NCBI GenBank assembly: GCA_903813345.2
Contig: CAIIXF020000001.1
Location: 25,407,915 to 25,471,914, forward strand
Source of the DNA: Owenia fusiformis
Lineage: Eukaryota; Annelida; Polychaeta; Sabellida; Oweniidae
Length of the DNA: 64,000 nt
Direction of reading: 5' to 3'
Shown here: positions 21,856 through 32,857 of the stretch, one piece after another
Numbering within the stretch: position 1 is the stretch's first letter
How the letters are laid out: every line of letters begins with the position of its first letter
Program-made: the position numbers and the translations under genes
The notes under the pieces: model-generated
What the model saw: the letters and a program-made list of their open reading frames with translations, nothing else
What the model was told of the DNA's origin: nothing
The model's database searches: none

Positions 21856-22196
21856 CTGAAATGCATTAATCAAAAAATCAAATTGTTCGGAGAGTACACA
21901 GGTAGTAGCCAAGTAGTCGGACAAGGCCAGGCACGAGGCAGGTGGGGCACCAAGTCACTTTTAGATGAATGTATTTAGACGCTCTTTCAACTAAAAGTGT
22001 TAAAATGAAACTCGAAAGTTATATACATCATTTGAAAAAAATTAACCCCGCCAGTTAAGATTTGCCTCCCCATTTTTTATCTTGGCTACGCCGGTGCAAT
22101 TAGGTACCCCCCCCCCTATGGCTCTCTATTACATCCTCCATAAAGTTCCCTAAAAGTCGATCTACTACTGCGGTTGTTTAACCAAAAAGCGAATAC

Positions 22197-22424
22197 CTGG
22201 ACAGAACTTTATGTAGTACTTGGCACCGTTATATGTGCTGGTTGGCTCTTTTATAAAATCATACATGTAACAAGTTGTTTGATGATTTTGTCTTCCCCAC
22301 AATGCAGCCTGGCAAACATCGTCATTCTCACAAGCCTCAAAACAGGACTCGTCATTTGTGGCATCAGCAGCAGTAGCATAGTAGGAACTGTCATAGTAAA
22401 ACTTATTATTATCGGTAACACAGC
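22197..22424 (-). CDS. Exon: PAN/apple-like domain
   Basis: This 76-codon phase 1-1 exon reads GCVTDNNKFYYDSSYY, DESCFEACENDDVCQAALW, TTCYMYDF and KYYIKFCPG. The C-x3-C-x4-D-x-C-x-A-x-x-W helix followed by a C-Y-M-Y strand is the PAN/apple pattern, a module for protein or sugar contacts. The acceptor is ATTACAG and the donor is GTATTC. Confidence 0.72.
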
Positions 22425-22885
22425 CTGTAATAGGAAAAAATAGTATTGTACATAAATAGTACATTTTATGAATATACCAGGTCGTTCAATAAGGTATGTA
22501 ATTCAATTTCAATTTCAATTTAAGTCATTTATTTCATGATTCTTATATAATATACACTATAAAAACATTCTGCTAGACACCCGACCCTAGTGGGTATATG
22601 TTGCGGTTTTACAGAAATTTTTAGAATGACATCTAGACTATATAATATAAAAGGAAGAACTTATATTATGTTACATGTAGGTATATAAAAATTGTATTTA
22701 CAATTAATGTACAATGTAGAAATGTTACCAAAAAATCAGCTGCCAGTATAAAACCAACAATACAGCATTTCAAACATTTTTGAAAAAAATGTTGGTGGGG
22801 TGTTTGCACTTTCCCTGTCTCAAAGTCCAAATTGTTTTATCATCTTTATGAGTGCTTGTCCTGGGGTAAATGGATTGGCCTAATA
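22425..22885. other. Intron sequence
   Basis: Contains a short AATTTC-repeat near 22502-22522 and a stretch that may be the end of an old retroelement (TCATTTATTTCATG near 22524). No exon was seen. Confidence 0.4.
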
Positions 22886-23866
22886 TACAGATTGGGCCAA
22901 AATAATTGCGTACACAACTGATATTGCTCTCCCGTGCTTATATGATGAAACAGACAGATACTAATATTTCCACACAAGCAAGTTCAGGAAATTATTTATC
23001 CGAAGTAAAAAGGTTAACCCCTGTTTTTATTATTTTTGGTAATAAACTATTAAGGCGTACATAGGGGTGGAACACGTCATGAACGAAATGTTGAACAATT
23101 GATATTGGAATTTAAATAGGAATATTGCCAGACTATTGCAGTTAAGAACATTGACAATCACCTAATTGTATCTTTAATGATGTCTGATCAAGTAAACAGA
23201 AGAAGGCCTAGCACTACTACTGGTGATAAACTGCTGATTGAAGCCATATTTCATGAAAAAAATAGTGCAAGTGGGATCTGTTCGATGTTTCCCAAAAAGA
23301 ATTGACATGAGAGCACTGGCCATCCCCGAAAACGCTTCACACAAAAAGTCATGGCATCAGTAGCCTTTTCTAAAAAGGGGAAAACTGACGTGTACAGATA
23401 AGGCGCATATCCAGAAACTTTTTTTAACAGGATTGAGCACCATCACATCGAGCGAAATCAACAATTGACTACCTTATTAAACAGAAAACCTGCTTTTATT
23501 CCACCTGATATGTGACCCCCAAACAGTCCGGATACTGCCCCAGTTGACTACTGTGCTTAGGGTTGCCTTGAAAACAATGCACCCTACACCTAGGCACCCG
23601 AGATCAATTAGAATGGAATGCACTCAGTGAAAAGACGTTGAATAAAGCAATTGATCAATGGTGAATGCGGGCAAGGCTCGTTGTCCAGGAGAAGGGGGTC
23701 CTAATGAAAACGACCTCATATTACTATTAGATAACTGTGGCAATAATACATGAAACTGAAAGATAACTGTTGGAACTTTACTTGCGCCAAGTTACAAATA
23801 AATCCGTGGCATCATATGGAGTTGAGATCAATTTATATTGTGTACACATTTTTGGCCCACCCTGTA
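22886..23866 (+). mobile_element. Decayed Tc1/mariner-type element
   Basis: The ends TACAGATTGGGCCAAAA and the complement of TACAGGGTGGGCCAAAA are inverted repeats flanked by TA on both sides (22884-22885, 23867-23868). A broken plus-strand transposase lies between. The element is 981 bp, shorter than a full mariner of about 1.3 kb, so it also carries deletions. It sits in the intron between the PAN-like exon and exon 24048-24254. Confidence 0.85.
23300..23720 (+). pseudogene. Tc1/mariner transposase remnant
   Basis: Fragments in shifting plus-strand frames resemble the second half of a mariner-like transposase: a VMASVAFSKKGKT-like stretch, then PPDM followed by a stop and PPNSPDTAPVDYCA. 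The last matches the conserved PPNSPDLNPxDY motif around the third catalytic Asp. Multiple stops and frameshifts make it inactive. Confidence 0.75.
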
Positions 23867-24047
23867 TACACCTATGGAAATCCATAGAAGGAAGATTTAC
23901 TTACTTTGGGGTCCGACGGGAACTGAAAAGAAAAGAAATCATTGTTTTAAATTTACAAGTATTTAATGAGCAATTTGATATCTTCAGCCAACTATTAATA
24001 GTAAATAAAGTTTTAATTTCGAAGAGAAAACTAAATGAAACGCTCAC

Positions 24048-24254
24048 CTGTATTTATACCACACGATTTCCCGAGATCAGCTAGATTTTCGGTACATGGA
24101 TTCGAATAACCAGTTTCAAATGCTTTGGGAACACCAGTTCCAGATGCACATGATAACCGCAAGGCTTCGAGATCGCCATCATTGTTGATAGCACATTGGA
24201 AGAAGAAACAGTTATCCGTTCTATCGGCAAGAATTTCATTTTCCGCTGAGCATT
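24048..24254 (-). CDS. Exon: Cys-rich module, possibly chitin-binding-like
   Basis: This 69-codon phase-1 exon encodes ECSAENEILADRTDNCFFF, QCAINNDG, LRLSCASGTGVPKAFETG, NPCTENLADLGKSC. The pattern C...DCxxFxQC...G...LSCASGTGVP resembles peritrophin/CBM14 chitin-binding modules, though spacing is not exact. Borders are acceptor TGTAG and donor GTGAGC, both good. It is the most N-terminal exon outside the giant inverted-repeat element, whose left end begins 180 bp away. Confidence 0.65.
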
Positions 24255-24434
24255 CTACAATTGAGTATATTTCAATTTTACATTGGATAAGTGAAGATCG
24301 ATCAGAGGTGAAAGTTTTGTGAATATTTGCTTTTGTATACGTTGCCATTTTTCGTCTATTATATTGCTCAAACTGGAATGATAACATTTTAAGAATCAGC
24401 CAAAGAAATTCAGATAAATGTCAGATTTACCTGC

Positions 24435-25220
24435 AAGTCGTGACCATTTAAAAAGAGAATGAACCGTTTAGTCCCTTTTTGAAAACCCCAAAACGTAAAA
24501 ACAGCAGTGAATTTCATGAATTTCAACCGTCAATGTTTTATTATCATATTAGATTTACAATATTTATACAAAGTATATGAATATTTCATCAAACCAGATA
24601 AAGGTAAAATCATTTTATCAATACATATTCATGTTAATGTCTAGTAAAATTGTGTTTCTTCTTATCGTATAGAATTTTCTATGTAGCTTCTAACTAGACT
24701 TACAAATAAACTATTCTCAGATAGAAATTTCTATACAAAATATTCCATTGTCTTTCCGTATAGAAATTTCTATGCAGATGACTCTGGAAATATCAATTTT
24801 TGTCATTTTAATTAGTTATCGGTATAGAAATTTCTATGTGAAGGCCGTCGGAAAATAATAATTATGTTACTGGTAAAACATTTCTCCTCGTATAGAAATT
24901 TCTATACTGATAAAGTCAAAAATAAAAATTGAAACGCTTCATAGAAATTTCTATATATATGGGTGCATATTTAAATTATGTTTGCTGGTATAGAAATTTC
25001 TATAAGGATAGAGTAGAAAAATAAAAATCGAATCGCTGTATAGAAATTTCTATGTGGCCCAGAAAAATTATTTTCCTAGATTGCCTGCTGTATAGAAATT
25101 TCTATATGGTCAAAAATATAAATTGAATGCCTATATAGAGATTTCTATGCGGGTGTAGTCGAAAACCTTTGGTGCTCAAAAATTAAGTTTGTCCGTATAG
25201 AAATTGCTATATGGATAAAT
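24435..25220 (+). repeat. Left inverted arm with array of TAGAAATTTCTA palindromes
   Basis: After a near-unique 215-bp end come about eleven copies of TAGAAATTTCTA or one-base variants (near 24670, 24724, 24762, 24824, 24894, 24940, 24991, 25040, 25092, 25136 and 25198), usually preceded by T or GTA and followed by TA or TG. Spacing is irregular, about 38-70 bp. Spacers differ from each other. Confidence 0.9.
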
Positions 25221-25451
25221 TCAAAAAATTAAAATCGAATAATTATATAAAGAATGTTTGTAATTAGTCTTAAATTTTCGGCCTATTGTAATACTATTTG
25301 AAATAGTATATTAGAAAATATTTGGAGGTATAGCCAATGCAGTCAAATTACATCACAGCCAGAAAAATTATTGATTTACATGGTTTTTTGTCGCTGAAAG
25401 TTATGAAAATTAAAAATAAAACATTGAGTGGCTCTGGCACATGGGGAAAAG

Positions 25452-25553
25452 GTTTAAGGATTTAAGCCCTTGACTGAGTGCAATGTGGAATGATCATTCT
25501 TTGAAGATGTTGGTTATTACAAAATGCATTGAGTCTCGGGCTTAAATTCTTTT
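25452..25553. repeat. Hairpin MITE, family member 2
   Basis: Starts AAGGATTTAAGCCCTTGACT and ends with the inverted relative CTCGGGCTTAAATTCTT. It is related to the copy at 3421-3586, and similarity extends to about 25650. It lies inside the giant inverted-arm element. Confidence 0.6.
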
Positions 25554-25721
25554 CACACATTGCAAAATATTTTTACCATGTCACCTAAAAGATACGAAAT
25601 CACTAAAATGACATATATTAAATGAAACTTTTTGCAAGGGTCAAGTTGGCAAACCACCAATTTTTATCTGTTGAGTGAACTTGTCACCTTTGCAACCACC
25701 TAAGGAATGACCTTGGATGCG

Positions 25722-25918
25722 TTATTGGTTATTTCACGCACAATGCGTTAAGTGAAATACTGTGTTCGGATTGGCTGAAATCGGACACACCTTGTCTAGC
25801 TATGTGTGAATTCCAAACTAATGGAGGGTAGTGTAGGCATAGTGTAATTTGACAAACTTAGTCTAGCCAATCAAAACACAGTATTTCATATAACTGCATT
25901 ACATTCTATAACCAACAA
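25722..25918. mobile_element. Short hairpin MITE
   Basis: The arms contain GTGAAATACTGTGTTCGGAT and its inverted relative ending near 25918, each with a TTGGTTAT word outside. The length is about 197 bp with no coding content. Confidence 0.55.
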
Positions 25919-25989
25919 CTCTCCAGATCATCCTGTCATTTCGTACAACAATGCAAACGTAATGATAAAATCAACTTGATTCTAATTAC

Positions 25990-26184
25990 ATTTCAAAAGT
26001 TTGCCAGAGACTATACTCATTAATGTTGAGAGATAATATGGGTCACATTTGCTTCGATTTCCATTACTATACGATGAGTATGTTGATCTTATGGGACAAC
26101 TCGCGTATACTGAACATGTAGATATAAACTTTCCACAATCGCCATATATCAGCATATGATCTGAACAATTACAGGTACCGTAGT
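25990..26184 (-). CDS. Candidate Cys-rich exon inside the giant element
   Basis: An open stretch of 65 codons is bounded by an acceptor (ATACCAG) and a possible donor (GTAATT), with the same phase 1-1 structure as the exons of the large gene. It encodes DYGTCNCSDHMLIYGDCG, KFISTCSVYASCPI and a later KCDPYYLST. Cysteines are plentiful, but I recognise no family; a peritrophin-like fold is possible. If real, the large gene spans the giant element; if not, the element carries a captured exon. A damaged second copy lies at 26615-26810. Confidence 0.45.
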
Positions 26185-26217
26185 CTGGTATAAGTGTAAT
26201 CATTTTTTAACAAACTA

Positions 26218-26240
26218 CTCAATCGGCCGGGCGCGGGGAC
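26218..26240 (+). repeat. Fragment of a GC-rich transposon end
   Basis: CTCAATCGGCCGGGCGC matches sequence near the ends of the Harbinger-like element at 43129-45089 and the copy at 36958-36975. It continues into unrelated sequence, so only a fragment remains. Confidence 0.5.
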
Positions 26241-26614
26241 GAGCTTCCTCGTCAAATTCCTATCCCTTTGGGCAATATAGTGTATCAAATTCATTTACAA
26301 ACATTTCAAGTTGTTATCGTACCGCAATAAAACAATCAAGATCATTTTTAATTTACATATTGTGGTTAAAAGCAAATATGGCCTTACTTCCCGTACTCAA
26401 TCTACACCTGATTCTAATTTAAATGTTGCGAGATGACTTGCATGGCCTACACGCTCTATTTTAGTTTTACTATTGCCATTAGAGATGTCATGATCTTACT
26501 TTTAGATTTTAGTTTACTTTTTGAGCTTTTATATCATCCATTTTCTCGTCCTTCGAACGTCGTCCAAAATAGTTCTCTGTATATCATTTTAAGATGTTAG
26601 AGCAAACATTTCAG

Positions 26615-26810
26615 GACTTATGGGACAACCCTCGTATTCTGTACATGTAGATATAAACGTTCCACAATCGCCCATCATGATGATAAACCATGGCATCTCA
26701 TTTCTTCTCAGCCCTGAGAAAGGTGAAACCGAAAGATGCTATGAGTATCAGAATGCAATCGCCATATGATCTGAACAATTCCAGGTACCGTAGTCTGTTA
26801 TAAGTGTTAG
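26615..26810 (-). pseudogene. Damaged second copy of the Cys-rich exon
   Basis: Matches exon 25990-26184 in its 5' part: the acceptor AACAG followed by ACTACGGTACC is kept, as are NCSDHM and then GDCGTFISTCTEYEGCPI. An 84-bp insertion (26673-26756) flanked by a 7-bp direct repeat, AATCGCC, splits it and brings a stop. Similarity ends after the CPI segment, so the 3' half is missing. Confidence 0.65.
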
Positions 26811-28480
26811 AAGGAAGTTTTCATTTTCCTCTGTTGTGTCATATTCCTCGCCCAATAATCAAACAATATATATTTGTCTTCTTGATATGTAATCGAGAGT
26901 ACCATGTGTGTACCCTCTGGCGTGGTATTTAGATATTCCAAGATGAGCGTTTGTGTTTTCATCGAAGATATCTTTTGACTGAAACATTAATGAACGGAAG
27001 CTATAAAATAATGTATAAAAAGTTCAGGATTTCCATTGCGAAGACAGAATGATGTACTGTTTCGTTTTAAAATACATTTTTATAAAATCTGTTATAAAAT
27101 ACATGTATATCATAACCCAGCTTATTATTGTATAATGTGTTTTTATTAAAAACCTACCTCGTATGCTCATGGTTTGAGTTTACACCGGTCGACCAGTCAA
27201 TCCCCCACACAGCAACCGACAATTAACATTATTAATCGCAGTGATATATCTCACCTTTCGTTTCACATTCGCATTTGACTCTAAATGACAACTCGTAATG
27301 GGCACTGGTATTTTGAATTCTTACGCCATTTTATGCAAATCGCTTATTGTGCAACGATTAAAATGCTTTGATAGTACATTACGTTTGTTGTTCTTAAATT
27401 CCAAGTTGGTTATAATTACTGCATATTCAGGATATAAACTTGAACTAACTGCTGACCTGTGGACGTTATGCGCAGTATTACAAATTACAATGATCGGTCA
27501 ACTGGTCAAGTAGGAGTCTGTTTGGTAAACTCAGGCTTGCGGTTTGTTAACATACAATGTTACGCATCTCTTCAGATTGAAATTGACACAATAGCCCACA
27601 AGATAGAAAAGCACAATTCAATATTGTATGATTTATGTATAAGGAGCTCCTCCCTTTATCTTTCCGGATTCACTCAACCTAGAAATGTATTAAATGTATA
27701 AATGTACAAATATCTGCCTTAAGGCATGATTTAATGTAATTTGGGAGATTCAATGGTTTTATCAGTTGACTTCATGCACATGCATTGTAAGCCCCTGAGA
27801 CCTTTACATTAAAACCTTGTGTATATGCCACGGTAAGATCATTCATATGTCAGGGTAAAAAAAAGATAATTTAGTCAAGAGTCATCCTTCTCGGATCAAT
27901 ACCTCAACAAGTCAATAAAGGATGATAAAAGTGCAGGCCTAAAATATTTTAAGGGTCACGATAAGTAGGCCATTTGGGCTAATAATGGCCTGCTTTGTCA
28001 TTAACCGGCCTCTTAATTTTCAAGCAACTAAACATTTGGAGTATAGGGGTCTAGACTTTTTCGTACGATTTTTATCAAAGTAGAGCAAACCCCATCACAT
28101 TGCCAAAAGCTGGCTTCCCCCTCAATAAACTCATGTTTTCGTGCCTGTGTCCAATACTAATTTATACAAAAACATTATATTATAAACAGCTGGAAACTTT
28201 ATATCATTACTCACAATATTATTCGTCAGTCCAATGTTGATTGGCATTGGTACAGCATATAGAAAATAGTTAAATAACAATGGCAAGAATATTGTAACGA
28301 TGATCTCAAAACTAAAAATAAACTACATATTATAGAGGACTTAAAATATTAGGTATACGCAATAGTTAAACCGTACATGGTGTTGCAATGCGTAAATGTA
28401 TCTTTTGTTATGAAATCTACCTGAAATACACTTGTCATTCTTAACCCATTAAAATCAAACAGAATATCTCAATGATCAAA
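26811..28480. other. No gene recognised
   Basis: AT-rich sequence inside the giant element. The plus-strand ORFs at 27298-27513 and 27459-27701 show no domain, no codon bias and no splice context. Confidence 0.5.
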
Positions 28481-28488
28481 TAAGATAC

Positions 28489-28870
28489 ACACGCGGTCCT
28501 AACTTCGACCGTTAATTTGAATTTTTGTCCTACCGGATGTTTGAAAATCAAGGATTACGAGTCTCATACTGCACCGTTTTCTTCAAACTTGTTCCATTCA
28601 AAGCATAACACAAATCCCTTTCTGATGGTACATCATTCTCTTCAACAGAGTCCCTACTTCCAGCGGCATTTTGGTCCCCAGTTGTAAGAAGGCCTTCTAA
28701 CAGCTGGGGACCAAAACGCTGCTAGAACGAGGGACTCTTTACAATAAAGTAATGCACCGACAGAAAGGCAATTTTGTTCTGCTTTTAATGGTAAAGGTTT
28801 GAAGAAAAACGGTGCAGTATGAGACTCGCAATCCTTGATTTTCAAATTAACGGTCGAAGATAGACCGCGT
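28489..28870. mobile_element. 382-bp near-complete palindrome (fold-back MITE)
   Basis: The sequence folds on itself around AAGGCCTT at about 28687. Outer arms share ACGCGGTC, TTCGACCGTTAATTTGA and GAGTCTCATACTGCACCG; inner arms share GAGTCCCT and TTTGGTCCCCAG. The left arm has one extra 20-odd-bp insertion. Flanks GATACAC (left) and GATACAG (right) could be an imperfect 7-bp target duplication. Confidence 0.8.
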
Positions 28871-29731
28871 GATACAGTCACGACAAAAACTGAGCAACTT
28901 ATATACGAGTACATGTTTTATCTTGTGGATTAAAGTGGTGAGGTCAATTGAAATAAATAGAGAAGCGCATTGGCACAATATACACTTCTACAGATTTAAA
29001 TCAGACATCAAGGAAAGGGTTCCAAAATTTGAACCAGACTTATAATATAGTGAGCATTATATACCTGAGACCTGATTCATCGTTTCAAAGTGGTAAAATG
29101 CTACCGTATACGCAAGGGAGGAGACCATATTTACTCGATTGGGAATCACGAGAACATACAAAGAAAACGTTTAGAAGGAAACGCGAAACTTAAAGGTACG
29201 ATTTAAGTAGTATTATGATGTCGAAATTGATCAAATAAGACACACCATAAACACATTAAGGATACCTTATGCTAATAGCCTATGCATGTACGTTTGGGAC
29301 TGATACATAATGTATATTTTTGTTTTCTAGCCACGTATGTAGCGATCCAGTGCAGCGATACGCTTGTCCATAAAGAGTGTATTTTGAAGCACGTTGTCAA
29401 GTTATTTGAAGAGTTATACAAGAAGCAAGTTCGTTGTTTTGCTAACAATATGATGAATTGATTCTGGTGGAAGATATACTTGTAAGTTAAACTTATTTAA
29501 ATAGTTGCACATATCTTTAAGAATAATATTATTGTGATATTCCCATTCTAACTTGAGCTAAAAATAAGAAGGCGTATTCCTAATTCACACGTGTGGCATC
29601 TGGGAATACATCATACAATAATAATTTAAAGATGAATGGGTACCTCAGTGGAATTGAATAATTATAAAACCGTTCACGCGTGTATCTCCTTCACATATGC
29701 CTAAAGTTGCTTCTTCAGAAAATATAGCTTA
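28871..29731. other. No gene recognised
   Basis: AT-rich sequence between two MITEs; no ORF of note and no clear repeat. Confidence 0.5.
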
Positions 29732-30127
29732 CAAGGGTCGATCCAAAAGTTTTGCATCGTGTGCTCTAAAAATCTTAATACTTTATGAGTATTTTTCATA
29801 TCTTATCTCATCCACCCCATATGTAGTAGTTTCATTCTGCGTAAAATAAGCAATACATTTGATCAGTAACATAGTTTTCTGAAAATGAAATAGCGCTTTA
29901 GTTGCTGAAATTACCAATACGGTTTAATTCATTCAAGCTCCACATACCCTGTTGTTGTGATGTATTACTATGGGAACTAGATGCATATGTTGAATTTTGA
30001 ATTCATGGTTTATCTATACACAAAATGAAGCTACAATGCAGAGGGCGATTAAGGCAAAATATGTATATTATTCGTCAAAGATAAAGATTTTAGAGCAAAC
30101 GGTGGAGACCTTTTGGATCAATCCTCG
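29732..30127. mobile_element. Mariner-derived MITE
   Basis: The ends CAAGGGTCGATCCAAAAG and the complement of CGAGGATTGATCCAAAAG form inverted repeats, with TA on each side (29730-29731, 30128-30129). The ends match those of the 5789-6879 element (CGAGGGGTGATCCAAAAG), and inverted similarity also continues into the body. At 396 bp it has no transposase. Confidence 0.8.
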
Positions 30128-32089
30128 TACACCAATCTTTGAATTTGAACCTGATGTGATATGTCATAAGTACAAGCGGATAACATAAGCAATTTGCATT
30201 GATACATCTGAGACAGTCACGAGGTGGTGTTAATTTCACAGTTTGAAATGCTATATCTTGTAATCCCACTCTGTATGTTAATAGGATTTTAAAGACCCAG
30301 ATAAAGCCACTTGTTGTAGTCGTACACAATGATATCAATATTTGATATGGAAAACTTCTTTTGAAGGGACTTTTTGTTCGAAACATTCTCAACTAATTTC
30401 GAATGATTTTGTTGTCAGTTGTCAAACACATTAAATAAGCAGTGATGATATAAATCCCATCGATTGCAAGCATACTGTATATATATACATGTATACTGAT
30501 CTATTTTATGTTGGAAAATTATAACAATTGTTTGGGGAACGAAAGAGAAATGAACTCACAAACGCAGGAAAGTGGTTCAGAAAAAGAGACACATACATTT
30601 AAAAATACAACATTACAATCAGCGACGGCTTTGCGAATGATGTTGACCCTTGAATTGCCTATGAGCAGAAAAGATTTTGAATTTAAATATATTTTTTGAC
30701 ACAAAAGGATGAAACTAAAGGTTGACACTATTAGAAAAAATGAAACCAGTAAGATAATAGTAAAATAGAATGGTAGATTAGTGAAATTGTCATTTTGAAG
30801 TATATCATCTAATTTGTCATGTTTTGTTAATATTTTGTATGTACAGTTGTAGATAAATATAAAGCTTTCTCATGGAGAAAAGTTTCCATGATTAAAATGA
30901 ATACTTCAATTCAGAAATTATAAATCTATCCTCAAGTGTGGTAATTTTCCAAATATTACACAGTATGTAGATTGTATGATTAACAAGTTCAATGGTGTCA
31001 TCACATGCAATATAATGTGTCGCATACGCAAGCAGTGAGTTATGTTCAAACATGGGCTTTCAATTAGTTGAAAGCCCATGGTTCAAACAAATACAAAAGT
31101 ATTAACATCAATCATGTATTTAAAGAATTTTTAAGACCAAGCTTGATACTTTATGGATGGGCTAATGGAACCATCTTGGTATCAAATTATGCTCGATTGA
31201 AAGAAACTTATTCGCTTTTCCTACCCCAATCGAATGATTTTTGATTTAGAGAATGCCATTCGCTTTATCCACCTTTTAATAATGTCTGAATGATGAAACT
31301 GACCGTATTTGTCTACCTTAAGGGGTACCCCTTAATGGCATTGGTGTTTGTTTAGCTATGTAATTCTACTAGAGAAGAATTGACTTTGCTTCCAGGCAGA
31401 AAAGAGATAAAAAGAGATGGAGTCATTGCAGCCTCATTCGCCACTTGAGTAGATCAACCGTTGCGTAATATAGACAGGTAAACAGGGCCGACAATCTGTG
31501 TGAATAATTAAGTGAACTATTGTCTTGCCCTATTCCATGACATTCCAAGAATTGGCAAGAGAATCGAGTAACCACTGGATTTATCCTACAAGTCTTGTAC
31601 TTCATACCTGATACCTATTGTGTGCTGTAAACAGGCAGAGTCATTTAAAACTCAGATCTCTTTCTAACAAGAAGCTGCCATCAATTATGTAAAGATATAT
31701 GCAGAGGGTGCGTGGTTATATAATTCATTCGAACATGACTGTATTCACGCCTTCTATAAACTGTAAACAAAGTCAACATTTCACCCGGGGTATATTCGCG
31801 AACAAAATCCCTGGTAATACGTGCAATGTGTGACGTCATAACGGCGGGACGTAGTAATGGCGGTTTATAATGAATATTAAAGATTACTGATAGACAGTTA
31901 CTCTGGCATAGCCGAAAAGAGCACACATTCCAACGTCCATATTGTTCACCAGGAGCCGTCACCGTGAACAAAAAACATTGTGAGGAAAATTATGAAGTAA
32001 ACATGTTGCATACGTTTTTGTGCATGTGTGGTTGATACCACATTTTATCATATATTTAAATGAATAAGTGAATTAAAATGTACTACACC
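30128..32089. other. No gene recognised; two small perfect palindromes
   Basis: Contains a hairpin at 31051-31080 (arms CATGGGCTTTCAA) and an 18-bp perfect palindrome TTAAGGGGTACCCCTTAA at 31318-31335. The ORFs at 30508-30699, 31423-31605 and 31681-31971 have no recognisable domain. Confidence 0.5.
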
Positions 32090-32853
32090 CGCATAGAAAT
32101 TTCTATACAGGATTTTTATATCTATACATGCATTTTTTGACCATGCTGTATAGAACTTTCTATACTGGCCATCAAGCAAAATTATTTTTCTGCGCCGCAT
32201 AGAAATTTCTATACAGCATTTTTATTTATCGATCTTTTCCCTATAGAAATTTCTATACCGGCAACCAAAATATATATTTACACCTGCATAGAAATTTCTA
32301 TACGAACACTTGTTTTAATTAGAAAGGCATAGAAATTTCTATACGGGGAGAAATGTTTTTCTGGTAACAGAATTAGTATTTTCCGACGGCCTTCACATAG
32401 AAATTTCTATAGAGGTATTCAGTTTTAAATCTTCTGCTTAATCGGTAGAGAAATTTCTATACCGATAACCAAATGTTCATCAATAACAAAATTAATATTT
32501 CCAGCCCCATCCGCATAGAAATTTCTATAGGAAAAGTCAACGGAGTCTTTTGTATAGAAATTTCTATCTGAGGATAGTGTATTTGAAAATATAGTTTGAA
32601 GTTACATAGAAAATTCTATACAATCAGAAGAAACACAATTTTACTAGACATTAACATGAATATGTATTGATAAAATGATTTTACCTTTATCTGGTTTGAT
32701 GAAATATTCATATACTTTGTATAAATATTGTAAATCTAATATGATAATAAAACATTGACGGTTGAAATACATGAAATGCACTGCTGTTTTTACGTTTTTG
32801 GGTTTACAAAAAGGGACTAAACGGTTCATTCTCTTTTTAAATGGTCACGACTT
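32090..32853 (-). repeat. Right inverted arm with array of TAGAAATTTCTA palindromes
   Basis: The inverted counterpart of 24435-25220. About eleven TAGAAATTTCTA-type palindromes lie between 32094 and 32620, followed by the outer 215-bp end. Read inward, several spacers can be matched one for one with the left arm (for example GTGAAGGCCGTCGGAAAATA next to a palindrome in both), but at least one palindrome-spacer unit is present here and absent from the left arm. Confidence 0.9.
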
Positions 32854-32857
32854 CTGC

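Larger units (their letters stand above)
262..26184 (-). other. Large mosaic extracellular protein gene, 3' end off window
   Basis: About 33 candidate coding exons lie on the minus strand, each bounded by AG acceptors and GT donors. They encode secreted-type, Cys-rich modules in the order Cys-rich, PAN-like, C-type lectin, EGF, galactose-binding-like, CCP, many EGFs, discoidin-like, EGF, discoidin-like. Single-exon modules enter with two bases of a split codon and leave with one (phase 1-1), and split domains use matching internal phases, so the exons can join in one frame. No signal peptide, start codon, stop codon or polyadenylation site was recognised; the gene runs off the left edge, and its 5' end may lie right of 26 kb. 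That all exons belong to one transcript is inference from shared strand, phase and module type. The family resembles adhesive or matrix receptors of invertebrates, but I recognise no specific orthologue. Confidence 0.75.
24435..32853. mobile_element. 8.4-kb element with long palindrome-array inverted arms
   Basis: The left end AAGTCGTGACCATTTAAAAA at 24435 matches the complement of the right end at 32853. The outermost 215 bp or so of each arm match closely with few differences; farther in, the arms continue as matching arrays of a 12-bp palindrome with diverged spacers. CTGC flanks both ends (24431-24434 and 32854-32857), a possible 4-bp target duplication, though four bases can match by chance. 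The interior has no recognisable transposase, so it looks non-autonomous, or is an inverted duplication. Inside lie MITEs, a palindrome and a Cys-rich exon. The superfamily is unknown to me. Confidence 0.75.

Noticed and set aside
24660-25215. Regularly repeated short motif with variable spacers, resembling a CRISPR array
   Set aside because: The repeat is a 12-bp palindrome, spacing is irregular, a matching inverted array lies 7 kb away, and the context is animal DNA with a transposon-like border.
26673-26756. 84-bp insertion as a full mobile element
   Set aside because: The 7-bp direct repeat supports an insertion, but the inserted sequence has no inverted ends and no recognisable family; it is noted only within the broken exon copy.
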